A stretch of DNA of 64,000 nt. Origin: Neptunicoccus cionae (lineage in GTDB: Bacteria; Pseudomonadota; Alphaproteobacteria; Rhodobacterales; Rhodobacteraceae). Under the pieces are notes generated by a model. It was not told the DNA's origin and did not search any database. It saw nothing but the letters and a program-made list of their open reading frames with translations. The stretch spans positions 248,001 to 312,000 of the forward strand of contig NZ_BMKA01000004.1 in assembly GCF_014643735.1 (NCBI RefSeq). The letters run 5' to 3'. Below, one piece after another: positions 18,162 to 27,338 of this stretch. Within the stretch, counting starts at the first letter, position 1; each line of letters begins with the position of its first letter. Made by a program: the position numbers and the translations under genes.

Positions 18162-19369
18162 GTAAGGTCTCCGAAAATACGGGTGTGGAGGGGATTAAAT
18201 CCGATGCGATAGGCCAGTTCGGCAGGGTGCTTTACATCCCAAACCGCAAGATCGGCCTTTTGACCCGCTGCAAGCGTGCCCTGATCCGTCAGGCCAAGTG
18301 CACGGGCCGCCTGCACGGTGACACCGCGCAGGGCTTCTTCGGGGGTCATGCGGAACAGGGTGCAGCCCATGTTCAGGGTCAGCAGAAGGGAGTTTAACGG
18401 CGAAGACCCCGGATTGATGTCTGTGGCCAAGGCCATCGGGACGCCGTGTTTGCGCAGCAGATCAATCGGCGGCGCCTGTGTTTCGCGCAGCGTATAGAAC
18501 GCTCCGGGCAGGATCACGGCAACGGTTCCAGCATCTGAGAGTGCTTTTACACCGTCCTCATCCAGATACTCGATATGATCCGCCGACAAAGCGCCGTAGC
18601 GGGCGGCAAGTTTTGCGCCCCCGAGATTGGACAGTTGTTCCGCGTGCAGCTTGACCGGAAGACCCAGTTCCTTAGCCACTTCAAAGACGCGGGCGATCTG
18701 ATCCGGCTGGAAGGCAATACCTTCGCAGAACCCGTCAACCGCATCCACCAGCCCTTCGGCGTGGGCGGCGCGCAGGGCAGGGATGCATACCTCGTCTATA
18801 TAGACGTCGTCGCGGTCTTTGTATTCAGCGGGTGTTGCGTGGGCCCCAAGGAAGCTGGTTACGACCTGAACGGGGCGGTGGTTCGCGATGGAACGGGCAA
18901 CCCGCAACATGCGCAGTTCGGTTTCAATATCCAGACCATAGCCGGATTTGATTTCCAGCGTGGTGACACCTTCGCTGATCAATACATCAACGCGGCGCAA
19001 GGCTTCGTCTGTAAGTTCGGCTTCGCTTGCGTTGCGGGTGGCTGTCACGGTTGAGACGATTCCACCACCGGCGCGGGCGACCTCTTCGTAAGATGCTCCG
19101 TTCAGGCGCATCTCAAATTCGACAGCGCGGTCTCCGCCGTGAACGATATGGGTGTGACAGTCGATCAGGCCGGGTGTGACCAGCTTTCCGTCCAGAGATG
19201 TCTTTTCAAACGATTGATATTGCGCAGGAATACTCGCGTCAGAGCCGATCCAGACGATCTGTCCGCCCTCGAGCGCAATGGCCGCATCTTCGATCATTCC
19301 ATAAGACGCGTCAGTTTGCGTCATAGTTGCTGCATTCAAATCGGTAAGCAGGCGGTTCTGTTTCGGCAT
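18158..19369 (-). CDS. hutI: Imidazolonepropionase
   Basis: Third step of histidine breakdown: opens the imidazolone ring to N-formimino-L-glutamate. 403 residues of the amidohydrolase superfamily. Seen: metal-binding [12 protein letters not shown] near 70-80, the central KLHAEQLSN, and [12 protein letters not shown] and [13 protein letters not shown] farther on. First gene of the operon, with AAGGAG upstream of ATG 19369. The next enzyme (hutF or hutG type) and a hutC regulator are not in the window. Confidence 0.96.
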   Translation of the reverse strand: MPKQNRLLTDLNAATMTQTDASYGMIEDAAIALEGGQIVWIGSDASIPAQYQSFEKTSLDGKLVTPGLIDCHTHIVHGGDRAVEFEMRLNGASYEEVARAGGGIVSTVTATRNASEAELTDEALRRVDVLISEGVTTLEIKSGYGLDIETELRMLRVARSIANHRPVQVVTSFLGAHATPAEYKDRDDVYIDEVCIPALRAAHAEGLVDAVDGFCEGIAFQPDQIARVFEVAKELGLPVKLHAEQLSNLGGAKLAARYGALSADHIEYLDEDGVKALSDAGTVAVILPGAFYTLRETQAPPIDLLRKHGVPMALATDINPGSSPLNSLLLTLNMGCTLFRMTPEEALRGVTVQAARALGLTDQGTLAAGQKADLAVWDVKHPAELAYRIGFNPLHTRIFGDLT

Positions 19370-19417
19370 GGCTGTGAGTCTCCTTCGAGTTTGTTAATAA
19401 GTATAATCTCAATCGCA

Positions 19418-19433
19418 TTATGTCTATACATAA
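19418..19433. promoter_or_regulatory. Candidate HutC-type operator upstream of hutI
   Basis: TTATGTCTATACATAA is an inverted repeat (TTATGT / ACATAA) 49 bases before the hutI start. Its core GTCTATAC fits the GntR-family pattern GT-N-TA-N-AC, and HutC belongs to that family. The gap also separates hutI from the divergent psd gene. Confidence 0.55.
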
Positions 19434-19620
19434 AGTGAGTATAACCTGATGTAGGCGAACACACGCACGCCATATACCGTGCATTCTAGCCCGCCAGCTA
19501 ATCGCTCACAGCGCCTGAACTTGCCGATAGATGGCAGCAGTTATATTTCGCGTTGTAGTGTGCTTGGTGTTCGGGATAGAAAGCGGACAACTCGGCACGA
19601 AAGGCAACTTCTCCGTGAAA

Positions 19621-20307
19621 ATGCGCGATACATTCATTAAACCGATGCACCCCGAAGGCCGCAAGTTTGTGGCTATCTTTGCAGCGGTAACTTTGGTCCT
19701 GTTCCTCATCGCTGACGTGCTCGGCTGGATTGGGGTCGGCCTGACAGTCTGGTGCTATTACTTTTTCCGCGATCCCAAGCGGGTCACACCGGAGCGGGAC
19801 GGTCTGATCGTCAGCCCGGCGGACGGGGTCGTGTCCCTGATCGAAAAAGCGGTGCCGCCAGCGGAACTTGGCATGGCGGATACGCCCCTGACCCGCGTAA
19901 GTGTGTTTATGAGCGTCTTCAACTGCCACGTGAACCGCGCGCCAATCGGGGGTAAGATTACGGCCATTGCCTATCGTCCGGGTAAATTCTTTAACGCCTC
20001 TCTGGATAAGGCGAGTTCGGATAACGAGCGCAACAGCCTGTGCATTGAAATGGAAGACGGACGCCAGATTGCCGTCGTGCAGATCGCCGGACTGGTGGCG
20101 CGCCGTATCGTTTGTTTTTCAAAAGTTGGTGATGGCATCCGCACTGGCGCAAGGTTCGGTCTGATCCGGTTCGGCTCGCGTCTGGATGTCTATCTGCCTG
20201 ACGATGTCGCGCCTCTGGTGTGTCTGGGGCAGAATATGGTCGCGGGGGAAACGGTTCTCGCTGATCTGACCAGCGACGAGCCGCGCCGGACAGGGCGGAC
20301 GGATTAA
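19621..20307 (+). CDS. psd: Phosphatidylserine decarboxylase
   Basis: Makes phosphatidylethanolamine from phosphatidylserine at the inner membrane. 228 residues from ATG 19621, matching the short proenzyme type; in-frame codons back to 19531 give an unlikely extension. Seen: hydrophobic N-terminal segments (about 16-46), SPADGVV, HVNRAP near 103-108, and the self-cleavage site FGSR with Gly 185-Ser 186, which becomes the pyruvoyl cofactor. It precedes pssA by three bases, so the enzyme and the maker of its substrate are co-expressed. Confidence 0.95.
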   Translation: MRDTFIKPMHPEGRKFVAIFAAVTLVLFLIADVLGWIGVGLTVWCYYFFRDPKRVTPERDGLIVSPADGVVSLIEKAVPPAELGMADTPLTRVSVFMSVFNCHVNRAPIGGKITAIAYRPGKFFNASLDKASSDNERNSLCIEMEDGRQIAVVQIAGLVARRIVCFSKVGDGIRTGARFGLIRFGSRLDVYLPDDVAPLVCLGQNMVAGETVLADLTSDEPRRTGRTD

Positions 20308-20310
20308 GCC

Positions 20311-21078
20311 ATGTCCACCCCCCCAAGTGATACTAAAGCGGAAATCAGCATACTCCAGCTTTTGCCCAATGTGATCACCATCGGGGCAATCTGTGCAGGG
20401 TTGACCGCGATCCGTTTCGGGTATCAGGGAGATTTTGAAACCTCGGTGCGTCTTATCCTGCTGGCCTGTGTTCTGGATGGAATTGACGGGCGGCTCGCGC
20501 GGATGATGAACAGCGACAGTGCGGTTGGTGCGGAGCTGGACTCGCTTGCGGATTTTCTGAATTTCGGCGTGGCTCCGGTGTTGATCCTGCACCACTGGGC
20601 GCTGACGGATACCACCGGATTGGGCTGGATTGCGGTGCTTTGTTACACGATCTGCTGTGTGCTGCGCTTGGCGCGGTTCAATGTCTCGAGCCGTTTGGAA
20701 AAACTGTCCCCAGACCCAAGCAGCGGAACCGATCACTTCATCGGCGTGCCTTCTCCGGCAGGGGCGGTGCTGGTTATGTTGCCGATGTTTGTGGCCTTCC
20801 TGTTCCCTGACATCGGGATAATCCCACCTGTTGCGATTGCTATTTATATCGGAGCGATCGGCTTGCTGATGATCAGCCGCCTGCCTACATATTCATTCAA
20901 GAACGTCTCTATCGCCCGCACTTACGCAAAATACCTGATGCTGGTGGCAGTGCTGATGGCGGCGGCGTTGTTCACATATCTTTGGGCAACACTCGTTCTG
21001 TTCTGCGTGATCTATCTGCTGGGACTGGTGCGGGCATTTCAACTGGATCGAAGAGCGAAGAAAAACACAGAAGGGTAG
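20311..21078 (+). CDS. pssA: CDP-diacylglycerol-serine O-phosphatidyltransferase
   Basis: Integral-membrane enzyme that makes phosphatidylserine from CDP-diacylglycerol and serine. 255 residues. The CDP-alcohol phosphatidyltransferase motif DG-x2-AR-x8-G-x3-D-x3-D is complete: D59, G60, A63, R64, G73, D77, D81. Several hydrophobic segments flank it and extend through the C-terminal half. It supplies Psd, encoded just upstream, and is followed five bases later by the methyltransferase gene. Confidence 0.96.
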   Translation: MSTPPSDTKAEISILQLLPNVITIGAICAGLTAIRFGYQGDFETSVRLILLACVLDGIDGRLARMMNSDSAVGAELDSLADFLNFGVAPVLILHHWALTDTTGLGWIAVLCYTICCVLRLARFNVSSRLEKLSPDPSSGTDHFIGVPSPAGAVLVMLPMFVAFLFPDIGIIPPVAIAIYIGAIGLLMISRLPTYSFKNVSIARTYAKYLMLVAVLMAAALFTYLWATLVLFCVIYLLGLVRAFQLDRRAKKNTEG

Positions 21079-21083
21079 TTTTG

Positions 21084-21713
21084 ATGGAACTTGAGGCAGT
21101 CAAATCCTCGTATGCGCGATGGGCTCCTGTTTATGACAAGACGTTCGGCATAATCACTGGCAGCGGAAGACGCGCTGCGGTGGGGTTCATCAACCGCCAG
21201 AAAAACTGCCACGGTGTGCTAGAGGTGGGCGTGGGCACCGGACTTGCCCTGCCGCACTACCATGAAGAGCTGAATGTGACGGGCGTGGATTTCAGCACGG
21301 ATATGCTCGACAAGGCCCGTTCCAAGGTGGAAAAACAGGGGCTGAAACACGTAAAAGCACTGCGCCAGATGGATGCGAGAGAGCTGGATTTCCCTGACAA
21401 CTGTTTTGATGCGGTCGCTGCGATGCACATCGTGTCTGTGGTGCCGGAGCCGGAAAGGGTGATGGCAGAAATGGCCCGCGTTTGCAAACCGGGGGGAAAG
21501 ATTGTGATCACCAACCACTTTGCCAAAGAAGACGGCGCAATGGCGGTGGTTGAAAAAATGTCTGCACCTTTTGCCAATCTGCTCGGCTGGCATTCCGATT
21601 TCGCGATGGACACAGTGCTTCAGCAACCGAACCTAAAGCTTGTGGAAAAGCGTCCCTTGCCGCCTGTGAACATGATGACATTTCTGGTGTTGGAAAAAAT
21701 TCAAACCAATTAA
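21084..21713 (+). CDS. pmtA: Phosphatidylethanolamine N-methyltransferase
   Basis: Class I S-adenosylmethionine-dependent methyltransferase of 209 residues. Seen: N-terminal YARWAPVYDKTFG, SAM-binding LEVGVGTGLAL (46-56), a second motif GVDFSTDML near 75-83, and RVCKPGGKIVITNHF. This fits the Rhodobacter-type PmtA, which methylates phosphatidylethanolamine three times to phosphatidylcholine. Its place directly after psd-pssA makes a three-gene route from CDP-diacylglycerol to phosphatidylcholine. ATG 21084 chosen, with AAGGG upstream. Confidence 0.88.
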   Translation: MELEAVKSSYARWAPVYDKTFGIITGSGRRAAVGFINRQKNCHGVLEVGVGTGLALPHYHEELNVTGVDFSTDMLDKARSKVEKQGLKHVKALRQMDARELDFPDNCFDAVAAMHIVSVVPEPERVMAEMARVCKPGGKIVITNHFAKEDGAMAVVEKMSAPFANLLGWHSDFAMDTVLQQPNLKLVEKRPLPPVNMMTFLVLEKIQTN

Positions 21714-21803
21714 ACCGCCCCCTTTCTGATCGCACCGCGAACAGACGCGACACGGGGGCGCAGCCCCTTTAGCTTGCTGGATGTTGAGGGGTATAAGCCC
21801 CTT

Positions 21804-22157
21804 ATGATCCGTCGATTGACATATTCCCTACTGGCCTGCTGTGCCGCAGTTATGATTGCCTTGGCGGGCATCACTTCTGCGACAGTGATGGCACCGGAAC
21901 GAGGGGAAGTGGACAAGCTGGAAACCGCTTTCGCCTTTGGCCTGACAGGTGCCGATTTTTGCGAAGGTGGCACTGCGGGCCACAAGCATGAATGCCCGTT
22001 TTGTCTGACCGTATCCAAAGCACCTACGATCCGTCCGGTTGAAACGCTTTCCATTCTGCTGCCCTTTGACGGATGGCGGGCGCTGGCGGGGCTGACCCGT
22101 CACACACAAGCCGAACAACCGCATTACGCTGTACGCGCGCCTCCGACGCTCAGCTAA
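21804..22157 (+). CDS. Small exported DUF2946-like protein
   Basis: 117 residues from ATG 21804. Seen: an N-terminal hydrophobic segment (RRLTYSLLACCAAVMIALAG, 3-22), a HECPFC motif near 76-81 and a C-terminal YAVRAPPTLS. This resembles DUF2946-type proteins often found beside copper-handling genes; assignment is tentative. The downstream PCu(A)C and SCO genes support a copper or cytochrome-oxidase link. The likely ribosome site AGGGG (21787-21791) can pair with CCCCT (21798-21802) just before the ATG. Confidence 0.6.
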   Translation: MIRRLTYSLLACCAAVMIALAGITSATVMAPERGEVDKLETAFAFGLTGADFCEGGTAGHKHECPFCLTVSKAPTIRPVETLSILLPFDGWRALAGLTRHTQAEQPHYAVRAPPTLS

Positions 22158-22267
22158 AGCTGCCTGCTTTCAGGCAATCAAAACTGGTAGCGCGGACTGG
22201 AACAGGTCCGCATCAAGACAAGCGCGGGATGTGGTGTGTCCACCTGCGCGATCTTTCGGAGTATCTA

Positions 22268-22789
22268 ATGTATAAATCAATTCTTTTGGCCGGTGTTCTG
22301 GCAGGGTTCGGCGGTCTCGCCATCGCAGAACAGGTGACAGTGGATCCAAGCAGCAAGCCTTCAGCCCATGCTGTGATCCTCGGGCAGCTTTCGATAACAG
22401 ACGGCTTTGCCCGTGCGACCCTGCCAAACCAGCCGGTGGGCGGCGGGTTCTTTACGGTGACCAACAATGGCGACGCGGATGACCGTCTGGTGTCCGTATC
22501 TACCGCTGTTTCCTCCGGCGGTGAAATTCACGAGATGTCGATGACGGACTCGGTGATGAAAATGCGCAAACTAGAGGACGGTCTGGCGATCCCGGCGGGT
22601 GAAACCGTTGTACTGAAACCGGGCGGTTTCCATTTGATGTTCACGGGGCTGACACAGCCACTGGTCAAAGGTGAGGTACTGCCAGTGACCCTGACTTTTG
22701 AAGCCGCCGGAGAGGTCACCGTACCGCTTGCCATCAAGGCCCCGAACGCCCGTGGATCGGGCGGTCATTCAACCCACGATGGACACTAA
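22268..22789 (+). CDS. PCu(A)C-type periplasmic copper chaperone
   Basis: 173 residues with a signal peptide of about 20 residues (MYKSILLAGVLAGFGGLAIA). The copper site pattern is visible: HEMSM near 85-89, a further Met pair, and HLMF about 35 residues on, matching the H-(M)-x10-M-x21-H-x-M pattern of the family, followed by a His-rich tail (GGHSTHDGH). PCu(A)C proteins deliver Cu(I) in the periplasm, typically to cytochrome oxidase, working with SCO proteins. The SCO gene follows 15 bases later. ATG 22268 has GGAG upstream. Confidence 0.92.
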   Translation: MYKSILLAGVLAGFGGLAIAEQVTVDPSSKPSAHAVILGQLSITDGFARATLPNQPVGGGFFTVTNNGDADDRLVSVSTAVSSGGEIHEMSMTDSVMKMRKLEDGLAIPAGETVVLKPGGFHLMFTGLTQPLVKGEVLPVTLTFEAAGEVTVPLAIKAPNARGSGGHSTHDGH

Positions 22790-22804
22790 AGCGGAGCAGA
22801 TAAA

Positions 22805-23398
22805 ATGACTTTTCAACGTAAACACTATGCCATTCTGGGCCTCTGGGTTGTCGCCCTGATTGCCCTTGGGCTTTTTGTCTGGGCCCGTTTTGCCCAGCCT
22901 GGCTATCAAAACGCGATGGCAGATGTGATCGGGCCGGGGGACTATGAACTTGTCACCACCAGCGGTGAGAGCTTTACACAGGACAGTCTAAAGGGCCGCC
23001 CCTCTGCGGTGTTCTTCGGCTTTACCCATTGCCCTGATGTTTGTCCGACCAGCCTGGGGGATATTGCGACATGGCAGGAAGAGCTTGGTGCAGACAACCA
23101 GATCCGCGTGTTCTTCATCACGGTTGATCCGGAACGGGACACGGTGGAGAACCTCAAGGACTATGTGGGTTGGGTGCCTGATGCTGTTGGCGTATCCGGT
23201 AGCCCTGAAGAGGTGGAGAAAGCCGTGAAGGCGTTCAAAATCTACGCTCGTAAAGTGCCACAGGATGACGGCTATACGATGGATCATTCCTCTAACGTGT
23301 TGCTGTTTGATGCCAATGGCCGCTTCTTTGAACCGGTGGGATATCAGGAATCCTTCGACCGCGCTGTTGCAAAAATCAGGCGGATGCAGCGGGGTTGA
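22805..23398 (+). CDS. SCO1/SenC family copper-binding thioredoxin-fold protein
   Basis: 197 residues: an N-terminal membrane anchor (about 8-28) then a periplasmic thioredoxin fold. Seen: the CPDVC motif (Cys 76 and Cys 80) and a distal His in MDHSSNVLLFD, the three copper ligands. Family members help assemble the CuA centre of cytochrome c oxidase. It forms a unit with the upstream PCu(A)C chaperone. GGAG lies before the ATG and a strong terminator follows 45 bases after the stop. Confidence 0.93.
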   Translation: MTFQRKHYAILGLWVVALIALGLFVWARFAQPGYQNAMADVIGPGDYELVTTSGESFTQDSLKGRPSAVFFGFTHCPDVCPTSLGDIATWQEELGADNQIRVFFITVDPERDTVENLKDYVGWVPDAVGVSGSPEEVEKAVKAFKIYARKVPQDDGYTMDHSSNVLLFDANGRFFEPVGYQESFDRAVAKIRRMQRG

Positions 23399-23443
23399 CG
23401 ATCGGCCCCGCAATTTTGTGAAATCTGATAGACCGGATGTAAG

Positions 23444-23475
23444 GCGCGACAGGAGGCAATCCCTGTCGCGCTTTT
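23444..23475 (+). terminator. Rho-independent terminator after the SCO gene
   Basis: Perfect 10-bp stem GCGCGACAGG (23444-23453) with CCTGTCGCGC (23462-23471), 8-base loop, followed by TTTT. It ends the plus-strand copper/phospholipid gene run and abuts the convergent guaD stop. Confidence 0.85.
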
Positions 23476-24774
23476 CTATTGGGCGCTTTTGCAGGGTTCA
23501 CCCGCCACATAGGTCTTCACAATCGCGCGGTCGTCGCCAAGGGTTTGCAACAAAAACAACTCATCCGCGAGACTTTCGACCCGTTCCATTCGCAGCGCCA
23601 TTGCAGGCGTGGCGCGCGCATCAAGGACCACAACATCCGCTTCACTGCCAGCGTCCAGCGTGCCGATTTTGTCAGCCAGACCCAGCACCTGCGCATTTCC
23701 TCGTGTGATCCAGTCAAACGCTTGCAGGGCGTGCAGGCTCTGGTTCTGAAGTTGCAGCACTTTGTAGCCTTCATTCAATGTTTGCAGCATGGAATAGCTG
23801 GTGCCCGCGCCGATATCGCTGGCAATTCCGTTCGTGGTCCCCGCCCCACGCAGGCGGGCGTCGTCAAACAGGCCGCTGCCCAGAAACAGGTTAGAGGTGG
23901 GACAAAACACCGGATGGGCGCCGGTCGCGGCGAGCGTATCTACCTCTCGGTTGCTCAGGTGGATGGCATGGCCAAGCAGCATCTTGTCATTCAGCAATCC
24001 GTAGTCTTCATAGATCCCGAGATAGTCATGTGCGTCGGGATAAAGAGAGGTCGCAAAGGCGATCTCGTCGCGGTTTTCGGAAAGATGCGTCTGGATATGG
24101 CAGTCGGAATGCTGCTGGACAAGAGCGGCTGTCATCTCCATCTGTTCGGGTGTAGAGGTAATCGCAAAGCGGGGCGAAATCGCATAGCCTGCACGGCCCT
24201 TCCCGTGCCATTTGCCGATCAGCGCGGCGCTGTCGTCAAAACCCGATTGCGGTGTATCGCGCAAATTCTCGGGCGCGTTCCGGTCCATCATCACCTTGCC
24301 CCCGATCATGCGCATATTCCGCGCGGCCGCCGCGCCGAAGTAGGCATCGACCGAGGCAGAATGAACCGAACAAAACGCAACCGCCGTGGTGGTTCCGTGA
24401 TCTGTCAGCAAGTCGAGGAACCGTCCGGCCATTTCATCCCCGTGGACGGGGTCGATGAAACGGGCCTCTTCGGGGAACACATACCCGTTCAGCCAGTCGA
24501 GAAGCTGGCTGCCCCAAGATGCGATCACCTGCACCTGCGGGAAATGCACATGTGTGTCGATAAAACCGGCTGTGATCAGATGGGGGCGGTGGTCAACGAC
24601 CTCGGCCCCTGGCGCCTGTGTGCGAACCTGATCGTAGTTGCCCGAAGCCACGATCATCCCGTTCCGCATCAGGACAGCACCGTCCTCGACATAGGTGTAG
24701 GCGGCGGAGTCCTCTACCCCTTCAGGTCGGTGGTGGAATGTCAGGGTGCGTCCGCGCAGTAGTGTCTCGGTCAT
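23476..24774 (-). CDS. guaD: Guanine deaminase
   Basis: Zinc amidohydrolase that converts guanine to xanthine, the substrate of the xanthine dehydrogenase encoded upstream. 432 residues. Seen: the metal-binding GFIDTHVHFPQ near 70-80 that marks guanine deaminases, QTHLSENRDEI, GHAIHLSN, and the late metal Asp in ASDIGAGTSYSML. It is the last gene of the purine set, 58 bases after the permease; that gap carries an 8-bp inverted repeat TCCGGACA/TGTCCGGA (24797-24825). Confidence 0.95.
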   Translation of the reverse strand: MTETLLRGRTLTFHHRPEGVEDSAAYTYVEDGAVLMRNGMIVASGNYDQVRTQAPGAEVVDHRPHLITAGFIDTHVHFPQVQVIASWGSQLLDWLNGYVFPEEARFIDPVHGDEMAGRFLDLLTDHGTTTAVAFCSVHSASVDAYFGAAAARNMRMIGGKVMMDRNAPENLRDTPQSGFDDSAALIGKWHGKGRAGYAISPRFAITSTPEQMEMTAALVQQHSDCHIQTHLSENRDEIAFATSLYPDAHDYLGIYEDYGLLNDKMLLGHAIHLSNREVDTLAATGAHPVFCPTSNLFLGSGLFDDARLRGAGTTNGIASDIGAGTSYSMLQTLNEGYKVLQLQNQSLHALQAFDWITRGNAQVLGLADKIGTLDAGSEADVVVLDARATPAMALRMERVESLADELFLLQTLGDDRAIVKTYVAGEPCKSAQ

Positions 24775-24832
24775 GGGGCTCTCGGTTTTGTGTTGGTCCG
24801 GACAAGACAGGCTGCCCTGTCCGGATATTGGT

Positions 24833-26428
24833 TTATTGGGCAGGCATTGAAGTGTCTAAAAGATCAGGCTCGTCCGGTACAATCACGCGGGATTGCAGAT
24901 CCTCTTTCGGGGCAAGCAGCGGATAGATCAAAAGGAACAGACCGGTGATCAGATAGCCAATGGTGATACTGTCCAGCTCTGGCCATTGCAGCGCGGGCGC
25001 GTGGATAATCCCGACAGAGGACATCACCGCCGCCGCCAGCGCAAAACAACCGGCATTGCGGAACTTCCCGTCGATAACGCCGGCAAAGACCGCGCCCCAG
25101 ACAAGCCCTGTGATGATCGCCCCCTGCGCCAGTGCAAGGTGGCCGTCATAATGGGCGCCTTCTTGCAACAGCGCTGCTGTCAGCGCAGGATCACCCAGTT
25201 GGGGCAGCCCCTCCACGCCGGAATTACGCAGTGCATTCGACAGGGAGCCCCATTTTGTGACCAGAAAATTTGACACATGAGGCATGATCGCAATTGCGAC
25301 AGCGCCCATGTGGGCCGGCTTCACAGAATAGGCCGTGTTGGTGATCAGGCTGACAGAAACAAACACCAGAACCGGCGCAGCAGCGGCAATCGGGATCACC
25401 CCGTTGATAAAGGCCAACAGACCGAAGAACGCAGCCGCCGCGATCACCACGCCAACACCAATGATATACCCTGCATGGGCATTCATCTGCTTGTAGGCCG
25501 GATGCCCGATGTAAACCGTTGTCGGGAAAGGGGAACCAAACACGGCGCCGATCATAGTGCCGACCCCGTCCGTAACCTGACAAAAACCGACCGGATAACT
25601 GTCACCGGCGGCCTCGGCGCTTTCGACGTTGTTCATGGTTTCGATGAAGTTGTAGATTTGCACTGGCACCAGTACAAGGAACAGTTCGGGATTGGCGAAC
25701 AGGTACTGGATACCCGCAATCATATCGCCGATATAGGGCAGGGGTGGATAGAACCCGATCCCGTCCACCTGAAAGGACGACTGCCCCAAAATGATCGCCG
25801 CCACAGTGCCAAGCCCGATGGCGAGCAGGCCGGCGGGGATGTTGAACGGCAGGCGAAACCGCCCGATCAATCCCCACAGGATAATCGCGAGCGATGCAAA
25901 GCCGATCACCGGATTTTCGAAAATCTGCGCCAAGGGCACCGACCCGATAAACACCAGCGCAATACCACACAGCGTGCCCAGCATCCCTGCGCGCGGTGTG
26001 ACCCGCTTTAGGAACGGCCCGATCACAGCCCCGAATGCGGCCACTATGCCGCCCATAAAGCCGGCACCAATACCAACCTGCCACGCCAGAACCGCGTCTT
26101 GCGTCATCCAGTAAATCGGACCGATCACACCGAACAGATAAACAAACATCACCGGCGTTGAAATGCCGTAAGGCAGGGCAGTAACGTGCTGTCCGGTCCG
26201 GTTGGCCGTCCATTTCGCCATCAAAGTGTAGACCGCCACACCGGCGAGGATCGCGATCGCGGCCCCCGGTACAATCCGGCCATAGACGATCTCGGCAGGC
26301 ATCTGAAAGACAAATTGACAGACAGCTGACAACACCATCAAATTGACGAGGTTATCGGTGAAAAGCGCCCAGAAGGCGCTGTAATCGCTACGGGCGAATA
26401 ACCTGTAGCTGTAGGATGGGTGTGACAT
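24833..26428 (-). CDS. NCS2/AzgA-like purine permease
   Basis: 531-residue inner-membrane protein with about 12-14 hydrophobic segments. The N-terminal half (ALFTDNLVNLMVL, TALPYGISTPVMFVY) and FGSPFPTTVYIGHPAYKQM in the middle resemble AzgA-like members of the nucleobase transporter superfamily. Its position between xdhC and guaD points to uptake of guanine, xanthine or hypoxanthine. The substrate is inferred from neighbours only. Confidence 0.82.
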   Translation of the reverse strand: MSHPSYSYRLFARSDYSAFWALFTDNLVNLMVLSAVCQFVFQMPAEIVYGRIVPGAAIAILAGVAVYTLMAKWTANRTGQHVTALPYGISTPVMFVYLFGVIGPIYWMTQDAVLAWQVGIGAGFMGGIVAAFGAVIGPFLKRVTPRAGMLGTLCGIALVFIGSVPLAQIFENPVIGFASLAIILWGLIGRFRLPFNIPAGLLAIGLGTVAAIILGQSSFQVDGIGFYPPLPYIGDMIAGIQYLFANPELFLVLVPVQIYNFIETMNNVESAEAAGDSYPVGFCQVTDGVGTMIGAVFGSPFPTTVYIGHPAYKQMNAHAGYIIGVGVVIAAAAFFGLLAFINGVIPIAAAAPVLVFVSVSLITNTAYSVKPAHMGAVAIAIMPHVSNFLVTKWGSLSNALRNSGVEGLPQLGDPALTAALLQEGAHYDGHLALAQGAIITGLVWGAVFAGVIDGKFRNAGCFALAAAVMSSVGIIHAPALQWPELDSITIGYLITGLFLLIYPLLAPKEDLQSRVIVPDEPDLLDTSMPAQ

Positions 26429-26501
26429 TGTTGGGTTCCTCCCCGTTATAATCCGGTCCGTGCTGTGACGTTTCCTCCCTCCACAGCTTGGGCCGTATTG
26501 C

Positions 26502-27335
26502 TTAGTACTCTGCGATTAAAACTTTCTTCTCTACGCGAACCCCAGCAGGGCTGCCGGTCAATGCAGTGATCACTTCGGCCGCGACACAGGCGGCGATGAC
26601 GGCAGGTCGTTTGTCGGCACTCCCCATTGCGCCGATAGGACAGGTCAAGCCGCCGGTCTGTAAGTCTTCATAGCTCTCCGCTGCAAACCGTTTGAATTTC
26701 GCCCGTTTGGTGGCAGAACCGATCATCCCGACATAGGCGGCATCGTCCCTTTGCAATGCCTGTGCGGTCAGCAGAAAATCCAGCGCGTGATCGTGCGTCA
26801 GCACAACGAACGCACTGCCAGCGGGGGCCGCATCAATCTCGGCCTCTGGCAGGGCGCTTTCGCGCAACTCCACAAGGGCGTTGCATTGCATGAGTTCGTC
26901 CTTGCGGCTGTCGATCAGAATGGTGCGCAGGGGCAGAGCTTCGGCGAATGCGGCCAGAGCGCGGCCAACATGACCCGCCCCAAAGATATAGAGATGCGGA
27001 TAGGCAGACCGTTCGGCCTGCGCCTGTAACAGCGCCTGATCGCGGGCATAATTGCTCATTCTTTGCAAAGAAATTTCGACGCGCCCGCCACAGCACTGGC
27101 CGATCTCGGGGCCGAGGGGGATATCAAGTTGTCGGTGGTTTCCACCTTGTTTTAGAAGGGCGCGCGCCGCATCTATGGCCATATATTCCAGCTGCCCGCC
27201 GCCGATGGTGCCATACAGCCCCGCGCCTGTCACAAACATCTCCGTCCCTTCGCCACGGGGCGAAGAACCCCGCACACGGGTTAGGCAGATGCGGATCGTT
27301 TCAAAGGGATCAGACAGAAAAATAGCGAGGCTCAT
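26502..27335 (-). CDS. xdhC: Xanthine dehydrogenase accessory protein XdhC
   Basis: 277 residues. XdhC binds molybdenum cofactor, promotes its sulfuration and hands it to the XdhB subunit. Seen: the N-terminal XdhC/CoxI domain with RGSSPRGEG, GTIGGGQLEY and the paired cysteines QCCGG (about 80-84), then a C-terminal Rossmann domain with IFGAGHVGRAL and YVGMIGSATKRAKF. It follows xdhB by three bases, the usual order. Confidence 0.95.
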   Translation of the reverse strand: MSLAIFLSDPFETIRICLTRVRGSSPRGEGTEMFVTGAGLYGTIGGGQLEYMAIDAARALLKQGGNHRQLDIPLGPEIGQCCGGRVEISLQRMSNYARDQALLQAQAERSAYPHLYIFGAGHVGRALAAFAEALPLRTILIDSRKDELMQCNALVELRESALPEAEIDAAPAGSAFVVLTHDHALDFLLTAQALQRDDAAYVGMIGSATKRAKFKRFAAESYEDLQTGGLTCPIGAMGSADKRPAVIAACVAAEVITALTGSPAGVRVEKKVLIAEY

Positions 27336-27338
27336 GAT

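Noticed and set aside
23479-24762. Open frame of about 427 codons opposite guanine deaminase
   Set aside because: Shadow frame; guanine deaminase on the other strand carries its metal-binding motifs and has operon context.
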